The notes beneath the pieces are model-generated. The model was not told the origin of the DNA. It saw nothing but the letters and a program-made list of their open reading frames with translations, and searched no databases. A DNA stretch of 27,764 bases from assembly GCA_913044085.1 (NCBI GenBank), contig CAJWNW010000009.1, positions 1 through 27,764 of the forward strand. Direction: 5' to 3'. The DNA comes from an uncultured Flavobacteriaceae bacterium (lineage in GTDB: Bacteria > Bacteroidota > Bacteroidia > Flavobacteriales > Flavobacteriaceae). Positions 17,418 through 25,965 of the stretch are shown here, in pieces. Position 1 is the stretch's first letter. Each line of letters opens with the position of its first letter. The translations under genes were made by a program, and so were the position numbers.

Positions 17418-18404
17418 ATGACTTTTAAATTTTTCTTTTCATATAAGTTTAAAATAACAGCAGCTTTATGCTTGCTTATAAGTGTGTTTTCTTGTGAAAG
17501 AAAGTCTGCTTTGCAAAAAGAAATTCAGGCCGTTCCAATGGAAGTTAAGGTAGAGCGTTTTGATCAAGCCTTTATGAAAATTAAAGCGGAGCATCTACCT
17601 TATTTAAAGATGCCATATCCCTTTTTATTTCCTAAGCAAACCCCCGATTCTGTATTTCTAAAGCGAATACAGGACCCAATTCAAAAACTAATTCAAGCGT
17701 CTGTAGACAGTGTATTTGTAAATTTTGAATCTACCGAATTGGATTTAAGGTCCCTTTACAAGCATATTAAATATTACAATCCTTCTTTAAAAAAACCTCG
17801 ATTAATAACTGTTTATTCAGACGTTGATTATCGCAATAAAGTTATTGTAACAGATTCTATTGTCTTGATTGGTATTGATAATTACTTGGGGCCTACACAT
17901 GAATTCTACGATGGATTTTACAGTTATATCAAAAAAAACATGAATAAAAATCAAATCGTGATGGATTTGGCCGATACCTATGCAGCCAGGTTGATTAATT
18001 CACCGAGAAGAAATACATTTTTAGAAGAACTTGTTTATCAAGGGAAAAAATTATACCTCAAGGATATCTGGGTGCCCAGTGCCGAAGATTTTATTAAGAT
18101 CGGCTATACTGAAGATGAGTTGCAATGGGCGGAAGCCAATGAATTTTACATTTGGCAGTATTTTGTAGAAAATGAATTGCTGTACAGCACCGAGCCCAAA
18201 CTCCTAACACGTTTTATAAACCCTGGACCCTTTTCTAGGTTTAATTTAGAATTAGACAACGAGTCTCCAGGTTCAATAGGCCGTTACATAGGTTGGAAAA
18301 TAATTAGATCTTATGTAAAAAACAACAACACATCTCTATTGCAAATGCTTCAAATGGACGCCCAATCCATTTTTAACAAGGCAAAATTTAAACCAAAAAA
18401 CTGA
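17418..18404 (+). CDS. gldB: Gliding motility lipoprotein GldB
   Basis: GldB is a lipoprotein required for gliding in Flavobacterium johnsoniae; its biochemical role is still unclear. The 328-residue protein has an N-terminal hydrophobic signal ending in VFSC, with C26 as the probable lipidated cysteine. It then has the GldB-typical body, including VERFDQAFM, YSDVDYRNKV, IGIDNYLG and a C-terminal ESPGSIGRYIGWKIIRSYV, which resembles the zinc-metallopeptidase-like DUF fold tail. The ATG at 17418 is chosen because the earlier ATG at 17406 is out of frame and stops quickly. gldC follows with a one-base stop/start overlap. TATTTTTG at 17384-17391 may be a -7 box. The recognition rests on recalled similarity and on the gldC neighbour. 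Confidence 0.9.
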   Translation: MTFKFFFSYKFKITAALCLLISVFSCERKSALQKEIQAVPMEVKVERFDQAFMKIKAEHLPYLKMPYPFLFPKQTPDSVFLKRIQDPIQKLIQASVDSVFVNFESTELDLRSLYKHIKYYNPSLKKPRLITVYSDVDYRNKVIVTDSIVLIGIDNYLGPTHEFYDGFYSYIKKNMNKNQIVMDLADTYAARLINSPRRNTFLEELVYQGKKLYLKDIWVPSAEDFIKIGYTEDELQWAEANEFYIWQYFVENELLYSTEPKLLTRFINPGPFSRFNLELDNESPGSIGRYIGWKIIRSYVKNNNTSLLQMLQMDAQSIFNKAKFKPKN

Positions 18405-18742
18405 TGGCAAAATCACATACTTCTAAAATTGAATTACAAGTTTCATTGGACGAAAACAAAATCCCCGAATCCCTTCATTGGACCGCTGAAGATGGAGGCG
18501 TAAACAATCAAGAAGCCAAGGCCTTCTTTTTATCAGTTTGGGATTCTGTAAATAAAGAATCATTGCGTATTGATCTTTGGACCAAGGACATGCCCGTAGA
18601 CGAAATGAAATTATTTTTTCATCAGACCTTGGTGACCATGAGCGACACCTTTATGCGGGCCACTCAAGACGAAAAAATGACCGCTACAATGAAAGATTTC
18701 TGTGATTATTTTGCTGAAAAATTAGAACTCAAAAAGCAATAG
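18404..18742 (+). CDS. gldC: Gliding motility protein GldC
   Basis: This small, 112-residue soluble protein has no signal peptide or membrane segment. It matches GldC in length and in features such as the KIELQVSLDENKIPESLHW start, the EAKAFFLSVWD segment and the DLWTKDMPVDEMKLFF segment. In F. johnsoniae loss of gldC causes only a partial motility defect. Its ATG overlaps the gldB stop (TGATG), so the pair is translationally coupled. Its stop lies 2 bp from the stop of the convergent rodA, leaving no room for a dedicated terminator. Confidence 0.92.
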   Translation: MAKSHTSKIELQVSLDENKIPESLHWTAEDGGVNNQEAKAFFLSVWDSVNKESLRIDLWTKDMPVDEMKLFFHQTLVTMSDTFMRATQDEKMTATMKDFCDYFAEKLELKKQ

Positions 18743-18744
18743 CA

Positions 18745-20025
18745 CTACCAAACGTTAAGCCGGTTGGCATCCAATTTTAAAAATATAAATATTAGAATCG
18801 TAAACCCCAATAAGCCAGATCCACCATAGCTAAAAAAAGGCAGTGGAATCCCAACGGTTGGAATCAATCCCATCACCATGCCAATGTTTATTAAAAAATG
18901 GACAAACAGAATCGAGGCCACACCGTATCCGTAAGCTCTGCTAAATTGAGATTTTTGTTGTTCTGCTAAAAAAATAATCCTTCCAATTAGAATCACAAAC
19001 ATCAGTACCACTAAGCTGCTGCCCAAAAAGCCCCATTCTTCTGCAACCGTACTAAAGATGTAGTCGGTATGTTGCTCAGGGACAAATTTTCCTTTGGTAC
19101 GTGTTCCTTCACTGAAGCCTTTTCCTTTTATTCCGCCAGCACGAATCGCTTTCTCAGATTCATTTAGGTTATAGGAAATGTTTCGTTTCATTTCCTTTAA
19201 TTTAATAGGGTCTTTTTCCAGTCTCAGCCAAAGTCCGATGCGGTCTTTGTGGTGTTTTTGAAGGACATTGTTATAACTCCACTCTGTCGCAAAACCCAAG
19301 CCAATGCTAACAATTAAAATCCACAGTGCAACTCCAAACTTCTTTTTCTTTTTTTTCAAAAATAATTGATTAATTAAAAGGCAGCCAGCGATAATACTGC
19401 ATACAACAAGGGCTGAAAACTTAAGTGTTCCAATGGCTACTAAAAAAAGCGCAAAACCAATTAAGATGTACTTATCAGGGATGCCTTCTCTGTAAAGCAC
19501 AAAAATTAGGGCAATAAAAACAAGCGTACTGCCTGCATCGTTTTGTAAAAGAATGAGGGCCGCGGGAATTAAAATAATTAGACTAGCTCGAATTTGATGT
19601 CTCACTTCTTTTATGTTAGTCTGAAGATCACTCACATATTTTGCCAAGGCTAGAGCAGTCGCAAATTTTGCAAATTCACTGGGTTGCAATGTAAATCCTC
19701 CAATATCATACCATGAAAGCGCCCCGTTGATGTTTTTTCCGAATAGAAAAAGACCGACGAGCGTTGACATCGAAAATAGGAAGATAATACTAGCAAACCT
19801 TTCGTAGAATTTTGCGTCCAAAGCCAAAATAAAAACGATTGAAACAAAAGCAGCACCAATAAAAATCAATTGTTTGCCATAGGGTTTCGAGATATCAAAG
19901 TAAGATGTGAATTCAACACCAGTAGCTGCTGATACAATGTTAAAATACCCAAATACAACCAATCCCACATATAAGAAAACCATCAGCCAATCCAATTGAA
20001 AACTATTTGCTCTATTGAGGTTCAT
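18745..20025 (-). CDS. rodA: Peptidoglycan glycosyltransferase RodA (SEDS family)
   Basis: RodA polymerises lipid II glycan strands during cell elongation with its partner PBP2. The 426-residue membrane protein has about ten hydrophobic segments. The catalytic aspartate is D321 in PEQHTDYIFSTVAEEWGF, equivalent to the conserved Asp of E. coli RodA. The NGALSWYDIGGFTLQPSEFAK segment (residues 100-120) and the C-terminal PFFSYGGSGL motif are SEDS signatures. A loop of about 100 residues between helices (about 245-320) contains HHKDRIGLWL. The ATG overlaps the pbp2 stop by one base. FtsW is an alternative family member, but the mre/pbp2 operon supports RodA. Confidence 0.95.
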   Translation of the reverse strand: MNLNRANSFQLDWLMVFLYVGLVVFGYFNIVSAATGVEFTSYFDISKPYGKQLIFIGAAFVSIVFILALDAKFYERFASIIFLFSMSTLVGLFLFGKNINGALSWYDIGGFTLQPSEFAKFATALALAKYVSDLQTNIKEVRHQIRASLIILIPAALILLQNDAGSTLVFIALIFVLYREGIPDKYILIGFALFLVAIGTLKFSALVVCSIIAGCLLINQLFLKKKKKKFGVALWILIVSIGLGFATEWSYNNVLQKHHKDRIGLWLRLEKDPIKLKEMKRNISYNLNESEKAIRAGGIKGKGFSEGTRTKGKFVPEQHTDYIFSTVAEEWGFLGSSLVVLMFVILIGRIIFLAEQQKSQFSRAYGYGVASILFVHFLINIGMVMGLIPTVGIPLPFFSYGGSGLLGFTILIFIFLKLDANRLNVW

Positions 20026-21887
20026 TATTCATTAATTTTAAAGGGTTTTCCGCTGTAAGGTTTAAGGTATTCACTTTCTAAGCTTTTGTTGAGTACAAGT
20101 TGCTCAGTCTTTTTTAGTGTGACTTGCCCTTTGAGATATTTTTCTATCATTAAACTTGCAATACGTCCTGCCCAACGCGCGCCATAATACCCGTTTTCAA
20201 CGAGTACTGAAATCGCGATTTTTGGATTCTCCTTAGGTGCAAATGCAATAAAAATAGAATGGTCTGTAAGTTGTGTTTTGATCCCATCGATTTTTGTAAA
20301 ATTTTCAGCAGTCCCCGTTTTTCCACAAATATCAATCCCCGGAACTCTTAATAAATTGGCCGTTCCTGTTTTATAAACGCTGTGCATTCCTTCAATAATA
20401 GGTTCATAATATACAGCATCAATTGAGGTTTCTTTTTTAGTTTTAAAATTAGGATCTATAACTTCTCCATCAATGGACTTTATAATATGTGGCGTGTAAT
20501 AATACCCTCTGTTTGCAATTGCTGCAGTCATATTCGCCAATTGAATGGGTGTAACTAAAATTTCTCCCTGTCCAATAGCATTTGAAAGAATGGTCGTGGC
20601 ACCCCATCTAAAGTCCGGATACCATTTGTCATAATAACTTCCATCTGGTACATTTCCTTTTTTTCCAACTGACAAATCATTGCCAAGAAAATTTCCAAGT
20701 CCAAAACTTTGAATTTGTGCGCTCCAAATATCCATAGCTTTTGAAGCGTTTTCATATTTTCCAATGGTTTTTCTAAACGCTATTGCAAAATAGGAATTAC
20801 AAGAATTACTAATTCCTGTATTTAAATTGCGGTATCCACCTCCACAGTGGCATTTCATGACGCGACGTTTTTTACCGTAGGTATAGTTTCCGTCGCAATA
20901 AATGAGGTCATTTTCAGAGATTACCTCTTCTTGAAGTGCAGTCAATGCGACCAATATTTTAAAGGGTGATCCAGGTGGATGCATGCGAATCAGTGCTTTA
21001 TCAAATAGCGGTTTGTAAATCGAATCTTGGTAAAGCTTCATGTAGTTTTTCGAGCGATCTCTGCCCACCAATAATCCTGGATTGTAGGATGGCGCAGAAA
21101 CCAAACTTAATAATTCTCCAGTATTGGGTTCAATGGCTACTATCCCACCCATTTTATTTTGCATCAGGCGTTCTCCATAGGCTTGAAGCTCAGCGTCAAT
21201 GGTTATTTTTATGTCTTTACCGGGAACAGAAAGGGTGTCAAATTGTCCTGCTTTATAAGGACCAATATCTCTGTTATAAATGTCTTTTTGAATGTAATTA
21301 ACGCCTTTAACTCCACGGAGTTGTTCTTCATAGGATTTTTCAATTCCCAGTTTGCCAATGAGATCACCAAATTTATAATAATCGTCTTTATATAGGTTGT
21401 CTGGATTGACTTCAGCGATATACCCTAAAACATTGGCTCCAATATCTGTTTGATAATCTCTGGCGGCTCTTTTTCGGATGTAAAAGCCCTTAAATTTTCG
21501 CATTTGTTCGGATAAGAAAGCATAATCTTCTTTGGATAGATGCGAAAGAAATAAAGACGGAAGCCGCGGTGAGTAGCGCTTGGCTCGATTCAAATATTTT
21601 AAAAACTCTGTTTTGTCTATCTTCAATAAAGTACAAAATGTAAGGGTATCTAAGGTTTCCACTTCATTTGGTATTACCATCACATCATAAGTCGGTTGGT
21701 TTGCAACTAAGAGTTTACCATCACGGTCATATATATAGCCACGCTTTGGATATTGGTATATTTTGCGAATCGCATTGTCGTTTTCTATAGTGTTGGCACC
21801 CGAATCTAATACCTGAAGAAAAAATAAACGCCAGATTAAACAAATTCCTGAGCCAATAACCAGTATTAAAAGGAGGTATTTTCTCAT
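20025..21887 (-). CDS. mrdA: Penicillin-binding protein 2, elongation transpeptidase
   Basis: This is a 620-residue class B PBP that cross-links peptidoglycan together with RodA. One N-terminal membrane helix (about 4-25) is followed by the PBP dimerisation domain (KRGYIYDRDGKLLVAN near residue 48). The transpeptidase motifs are SPFK (307-310, nucleophile S307), SCN (362-364) and KTG (523-525). Between the first two motifs lies a cysteine-rich segment, C331 followed by C346-H347-C348, that may bind metal, in a region where E. coli PBP2 is reported to hold zinc. The start overlaps the mreD stop by 4 nt (ATGA), and rodA follows with a one-base overlap. Confidence 0.95.
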   Translation of the reverse strand: MRKYLLLILVIGSGICLIWRLFFLQVLDSGANTIENDNAIRKIYQYPKRGYIYDRDGKLLVANQPTYDVMVIPNEVETLDTLTFCTLLKIDKTEFLKYLNRAKRYSPRLPSLFLSHLSKEDYAFLSEQMRKFKGFYIRKRAARDYQTDIGANVLGYIAEVNPDNLYKDDYYKFGDLIGKLGIEKSYEEQLRGVKGVNYIQKDIYNRDIGPYKAGQFDTLSVPGKDIKITIDAELQAYGERLMQNKMGGIVAIEPNTGELLSLVSAPSYNPGLLVGRDRSKNYMKLYQDSIYKPLFDKALIRMHPPGSPFKILVALTALQEEVISENDLIYCDGNYTYGKKRRVMKCHCGGGYRNLNTGISNSCNSYFAIAFRKTIGKYENASKAMDIWSAQIQSFGLGNFLGNDLSVGKKGNVPDGSYYDKWYPDFRWGATTILSNAIGQGEILVTPIQLANMTAAIANRGYYYTPHIIKSIDGEVIDPNFKTKKETSIDAVYYEPIIEGMHSVYKTGTANLLRVPGIDICGKTGTAENFTKIDGIKTQLTDHSIFIAFAPKENPKIAISVLVENGYYGARWAGRIASLMIEKYLKGQVTLKKTEQLVLNKSLESEYLKPYSGKPFKINE

Positions 21888-22390
21888 GACTTTTTAGAGC
21901 TAAATAAAGCGTTTAAAAGCCAAACGAAAAGCAGCGTAAAGCCTCCATTAATCAATGTATTGTAAAAGATTATTTTAAATTTACTACTGTCAAAATAAAT
22001 AAGTGTAAATAAAATAAGTTGATGGATAAGAATTAGCAATGCGAAATAAGTCAATCTTGGTAATGCTTCAGTAGCATTCAATTTTATGGCTTGGTACTCA
22101 TAAGCAGCACCAAAAGAAAACTTTAAAAACGCCGGTCTGATATAGGCAATAGTTACGGCCGCTGCCGCATGTGCCCCCCCACTATCTAGAAAAAGATCTA
22201 AAATAAGACCAAGTGTAAATGCGATAAAAATAAGACCCATTCGGTTGCTGCCAATTGGGTATAATAGCACAAAAAGTACGTAAACATAAGGGTTTAAGCT
22301 TCCCATGAAATTTAATTGATTGCATACTAAAACTTGAAGCAGTAACAGCGCTATAAAACGAGTTGTATTTATAAATAGAGTACTATTCAT
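21884..22390 (-). CDS. mreD: Rod shape-determining protein MreD
   Basis: This 168-residue integral membrane protein has roughly five hydrophobic helices. It is a scaffold component of the elongasome linking MreC, PBP2 and RodA. MreD is poorly conserved; the call rests on size, topology, segments such as LGLILDLFLDSGGAHAAAA (which resembles the GxxxDxxxGxxxG-like MreD motif), and its place between mreC and pbp2. It overlaps the mreC end by 8 nt and the pbp2 start by 4 nt. Confidence 0.92.
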   Translation of the reverse strand: MNSTLFINTTRFIALLLLQVLVCNQLNFMGSLNPYVYVLFVLLYPIGSNRMGLIFIAFTLGLILDLFLDSGGAHAAAAVTIAYIRPAFLKFSFGAAYEYQAIKLNATEALPRLTYFALLILIHQLILFTLIYFDSSKFKIIFYNTLINGGFTLLFVWLLNALFSSKKS

Positions 22391-23189
22391 TCTTTTCTTT
22401 AAGTGTTTTTAGTTCTTCAACATCTAGATTCTCAATGATGTGTACGTGCATCAAATTTGTCATGTCATTAAACAAGCTTACATTAATGATGTAGAGGTCT
22501 TTGTTATCATTTAATTGAAAGGATTCGATGCGTCCAATTGGGATATTTTCTGGAAACACCGAAGAATATCCACTTGTCACAACGGTATCACCTTTAGCTA
22601 ATTTTACCAAATCTTGAATGTCATGAAGTTGTACTGACCTATGGTTTTCCCCATTCCATTCTAAGGTTCCAAAATGATTACTTTTTTTAAGTTTTGCATT
22701 GATTTTACTTTTTGTATTTAGGATTGAAATTACTCTGGCATATTTTGAGGACGTTTCATCAATAATCCCCACCAAACCCTTTGCGGTAATGACTCCCATA
22801 TCTTCTTTAATAAGATCTCTTTCTCCTTTATTTATGGTCAAATAATTTTGAGGAAATGCATAGCTGTTTTTAATTACAGAAGCGGGGGTGAGTTGATAGT
22901 TGTCAGTGTCATTTAAAACTGCTGTAGATTGTGTTGAGCGGTTAAGATTCAATGCTTTTAGCCGGTTATTCTCCTCTAACAAAAGGATGTTTTCTTCTTT
23001 CAAATTAAAGTAGTTTCCAATTTTTGAGAAAAATGCATGAATAGAGCCACTCATGAGAGCCGAAGAATTTATAAATTTGCTTTTGTGGTAATCATGTGAA
23101 GTGATGGTAAGAGCTATGGAAAAACTAAACATTATTAAAAATAGAAGGAAAGTTTTATTTTTAAAAAAAAAATTAAGGAGTTGTTGCAT
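22383..23189 (-). CDS. mreC: Rod shape-determining protein MreC
   Basis: The 268-residue protein has a short cytoplasmic N-terminus, one membrane helix (about 12-30), a periplasmic coiled coil (about 60-85, EENILLLEENNRLKALN) and the C-terminal beta-sandwich domain (VITAKGLVGIIDETSSKYARV, GDTVVTSGYSSVFPENIPIG). MreC activates the PBP2/RodA complex. It starts 10 nt after the mreB stop and overlaps mreD by 8 nt. An A/T homopolymer-rich start (poly-T stretch on the minus strand) was noted but the frame is intact. Confidence 0.95.
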   Translation of the reverse strand: MQQLLNFFFKNKTFLLFLIMFSFSIALTITSHDYHKSKFINSSALMSGSIHAFFSKIGNYFNLKEENILLLEENNRLKALNLNRSTQSTAVLNDTDNYQLTPASVIKNSYAFPQNYLTINKGERDLIKEDMGVITAKGLVGIIDETSSKYARVISILNTKSKINAKLKKSNHFGTLEWNGENHRSVQLHDIQDLVKLAKGDTVVTSGYSSVFPENIPIGRIESFQLNDNKDLYIINVSLFNDMTNLMHVHIIENLDVEELKTLKEKNE

Positions 23190-23199
23190 CGCCTAAATT

Positions 23200-24228
23200 C
23201 TATTTTATTAAGACGCTCTTATATTTGGTAATGTTTTTTAATACAATTCCTGTACCTCTAACTACAGCCCTAAGCGGATCTTCAGCAATGTATACTGGGA
23301 GATCAGTTTTTAGTGACAGGCGTTTATCTAAACCTCTTAACATAGACCCACCGCCAGCAAGATAAATGCCAGTGTTGTATATGTCGGCAGCCAGTTCAGG
23401 TGGGGTTTGTGATAAAGTCTCCATCACAGAGTCTTCAATTCTTAAAATGGACTTATCGAGGGCCTTAGAAATTTCACGGTGTGATATTTGAACTTGTTTA
23501 GGCTTACCCGTAAGTAAATCACGGCCTTGAACATTCATTTCATCTGGGGGAAGTTCTAAATCATCAGTTGCGGCACCAATTTGAATTTTAATTTTTTCAG
23601 CGGTGCGATCTCCAACATACAAGTTGTGTTGTGTTCGCATATAATAAATGATGTCGTTTGTAAAGACATCTCCCGCAACTTTGACAGATTTATCACATAC
23701 AATACCCCCAAGAGCAATAACCGCAATTTCGGTAGTTCCTCCACCAATATCAACAATCATATTCCCTTTAGGCTGCATGATATCAACCCCAATTCCAATG
23801 GCTGCTGCCATGGGTTCGTGAATCAGATAAACTTCTTTTCCATTAACGCGTTCCGCAGATTCTTTAACCGCCCGCATTTCTACTTCTGTTATCCCAGAAG
23901 GAATACAAATGACCATCCTGAGGGAAGGTGCAAAAAGTTTTTTTCTAAGCGCAGGAATATTTTTGATAAACATGCTAATCATTTGCTCCGATGCATCAAA
24001 ATCGGCAATGACACCATCTTTTAGAGGCCGAATGGTTTTGATATTTTCATGTGTTTTCCCTTGCATTAAATTGGCCTCTTTGCCAACTGCGATAATTTTT
24101 CCAGAAGCACGATCTCTGGCTACGATTGAGGGGCTATCAACCACGACCTTATCATTGTGAATAATGAGTGTATTGGCCGTCCCTAGATCAATGGCAATTT
24201 CCTCAGTTAAGAAGTCAAAAAACCCCAT
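23200..24228 (-). CDS. mreB: Actin-like rod shape-determining protein MreB
   Basis: MreB forms membrane-associated filaments that guide lateral wall synthesis. The 342-residue sequence has all actin-fold nucleotide motifs: phosphate-1 DLGTANT (14-20), phosphate-2 DIGGGTTE (160-167) and the adenosine motif AGGGSMLRGLD near 293. The first gene of the mreB-mreC-mreD-pbp2-rodA unit, it lies 94 nt downstream of purH. The GFFDFL start provides the short hydrophobic membrane-binding end usual in MreB. Length and sequence are ordinary. Confidence 0.97.
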   Translation of the reverse strand: MGFFDFLTEEIAIDLGTANTLIIHNDKVVVDSPSIVARDRASGKIIAVGKEANLMQGKTHENIKTIRPLKDGVIADFDASEQMISMFIKNIPALRKKLFAPSLRMVICIPSGITEVEMRAVKESAERVNGKEVYLIHEPMAAAIGIGVDIMQPKGNMIVDIGGGTTEIAVIALGGIVCDKSVKVAGDVFTNDIIYYMRTQHNLYVGDRTAEKIKIQIGAATDDLELPPDEMNVQGRDLLTGKPKQVQISHREISKALDKSILRIEDSVMETLSQTPPELAADIYNTGIYLAGGGSMLRGLDKRLSLKTDLPVYIAEDPLRAVVRGTGIVLKNITKYKSVLIK

Positions 24229-24255
24229 AGAAAGTAAAAAATTATATAGTGTTTG

Positions 24256-24286
24256 TAAAAATACGCTTGTATGTAAATGTAGTAAA
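24256..24286 (-). promoter_or_regulatory. Candidate promoter for the mre operon
   Basis: On the minus strand TTTA (reverse complement of 24283-24286) precedes TATTTTTA (reverse complement of 24256-24263) by exactly 19 nt. Both boxes deviate by one base from TTTG and TAnnTTTG. It lies in the 94-nt purH-mreB gap and would give a leader of roughly 20 nt. Confidence 0.3.
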
Positions 24287-24307
24287 AATTATTTTTAGTC
24301 AATCTAC

Positions 24308-24325
24308 AAAAAAGCCATTTTTTTA
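24308..24325 (-). terminator. Weak A/T hairpin at the purH end
   Basis: On the minus strand a run of A, the loop TGGC and a run of T can form a six-pair A-T stem ending in T residues, just past the purH stop. It resembles an intrinsic terminator but has no G-C pairs in the stem, so partial read-through into mreB is likely if it works at all. Confidence 0.2.
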
Positions 24326-25855
24326 ATGTTTAAAATGACGGGTCTTAGTGAACACCATGGTGACCTTATTTTCATTACAATAATCAATGCTAAGTTGGTC
24401 TTTAATCGAGCCCCCAGGCTGAATTACTGCTGTAATTCCTGCTTTTTCTGCGATTTCGACACAATCTGGAAATGGAAAAAAGGCATCACTGGCCATAACG
24501 CTTCCTTCTAATTCGAAGCCAAAAGACTTTGCTTTATGAATGGCTTGATTCAGTGCATCTACACGGCTGGTTTGTCCTGTTCCACTGGCACATAATTGCT
24601 TGCCTTTGGCCAATACAATCGTATTGGACTTTGTGTGCTTACAAATTTTAGAAGCAAATATTAAATCTTCAACCTCATTGGCTGAAGGGCCTAATTCGGT
24701 TACTATTTCTAAAATTTCAGCTGAGTCTGTAATTCTATCATTTTCCTGAACCAGAAAACCATTTAAACAACTCCGCACTGAACTTGCCGGTAATTCGGTT
24801 AACTTTTGAACCATTAAAATTCTGTTCTTTTTTCCTTTCAAAACCATCAGTGCTTCTGGGCTAAAACTGGGAGCAATCACGACTTCACAAAACAATTTGT
24901 GAATCTCCACAGCAGTGCTGACATCAATTTCAGAATTTGAAATAAGAACACCCCCAAAAGCTGAGACAGGATCTCCAGCCAAGGCATCTATATACGCTTG
25001 GTGTAAATTACTACGCTGGGCTACCCCACAAGCATTGTTGTGTTTTAAAACTGCGAAGGTTGGCGCTTCACCAATAAATTCGTTCATTAAATTCACAGCC
25101 GCATCAACATCCAATAAATTGTTATAGCTGAGTGCTTTGCCGTGAAGCTTTTCGAACATAGCCTCAAAATCGCCAAAGAAATAACCTTTTTGATGGGGGT
25201 TTTCGCCATAGCGTAAAACCGTTCCATTGGCTTCGCTTAATTTCAGAGCTGTTGAAGAACTGTCTCTATTGAAATAATTGAAAATGGCACTGTCATAGTG
25301 GGATGACACATTAAAAGATTTGACGGCAAACCGCTGTCGATCTTCATAAGTCATAGCCCCATTATTTTGGGAGATTAATTCTAGGAATTCACTGTAGTCA
25401 TCTACAGAAGACACACACATGACATCCTTAAAGTTTTTAGCGGCTGCTCGAATTAAAGAAATACCTCCAATGTCAATTTTCTCAATAATATCTTCGTGGC
25501 TGGCGCCAGATGCGACTGTTTTTTCAAAAGGATATAAGTCTACAATTACCAAATCAATTTGAGGGATGTTAAAACTGTCTATTTCTCGCACATCAGAATC
25601 ATTGTCTTGACGGTTTAGGATGCCACCAAACACTTTTGGGTGTAAGGTTTTAACACGCCCGCCTAAAATTGATGGATAGTCTGTGACTGCTTCAACCGCA
25701 ACTACTTCAATTCCTAAATCATTGATGAATTTTTGCGTACCTCCAGTAGAGTAAATAGTAACGCCTTGGTCCTTTAATTTTTTGACGATTGGTTCCAGCC
25801 CATTTTTGCTAAACACAGAGATTAGGGCCGATGAAATTGTTTTGGATTGACTCAT
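24323..25855 (-). CDS. purH: Bifunctional AICAR formyltransferase / IMP cyclohydrolase
   Basis: PurH performs the last two steps of de novo IMP synthesis. The N-terminal IMP cyclohydrolase (MGS-like) domain spans about residues 1-190, with STGGT at 36-40 and GGRVKTLHPKVFGGIL at 65-80. The C-terminal formyltransferase domain has the catalytic pair K271-H272 in VLKHNNACGVA, LRYGENPHQK near 214, and the C-terminal TRHFKH tail. The length of 510 is normal. It lies 94 nt upstream of mreB on the same strand. A good promoter motif lies just upstream, so it is probably transcribed from its own promoter and not only by read-through from the GAF gene. Confidence 0.97.
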   Translation of the reverse strand: MSQSKTISSALISVFSKNGLEPIVKKLKDQGVTIYSTGGTQKFINDLGIEVVAVEAVTDYPSILGGRVKTLHPKVFGGILNRQDNDSDVREIDSFNIPQIDLVIVDLYPFEKTVASGASHEDIIEKIDIGGISLIRAAAKNFKDVMCVSSVDDYSEFLELISQNNGAMTYEDRQRFAVKSFNVSSHYDSAIFNYFNRDSSSTALKLSEANGTVLRYGENPHQKGYFFGDFEAMFEKLHGKALSYNNLLDVDAAVNLMNEFIGEAPTFAVLKHNNACGVAQRSNLHQAYIDALAGDPVSAFGGVLISNSEIDVSTAVEIHKLFCEVVIAPSFSPEALMVLKGKKNRILMVQKLTELPASSVRSCLNGFLVQENDRITDSAEILEIVTELGPSANEVEDLIFASKICKHTKSNTIVLAKGKQLCASGTGQTSRVDALNQAIHKAKSFGFELEGSVMASDAFFPFPDCVEIAEKAGITAVIQPGGSIKDQLSIDYCNENKVTMVFTKTRHFKH

Positions 25856-25878
25856 TATACAGATAAAATTAACACACT

Positions 25879-25908
25879 CAAAAATAGCGAAATAAACCCC
25901 AAATGAAA
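25879..25908 (-). promoter_or_regulatory. Candidate promoter for purH
   Basis: On the minus strand TTTC (reverse complement of 25905-25908) is followed after 18 nt by TATTTTTG (reverse complement of 25879-25886), a full match to TAnnTTTG. RNA would start about 15-20 nt before the purH ATG. No purine riboswitch-like structure fits in so short a leader. Confidence 0.45.
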
Positions 25909-25965
25909 TCTTGATAAGGGATAATTACTGTAGAATTTTTAAACAATAATTAGAGTTATTAACAT

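Noticed and set aside
20966..21395. Two plus-strand open frames of 111 and 78 codons
   Set aside because: Both are antisense to pbp2, overlap each other in different frames, and carry no domain, signal or start context.
23155..23180. Homopolymer run near the mreC start that could signal a frameshift
   Set aside because: The mreC frame is continuous from its start through the stop with the expected domain order, so no break is present.
23581..24024. 147-codon open frame on the plus strand
   Set aside because: It is fully antisense to mreB, has no recognisable motif, and its composition looks like an echo of the conserved mreB codons.
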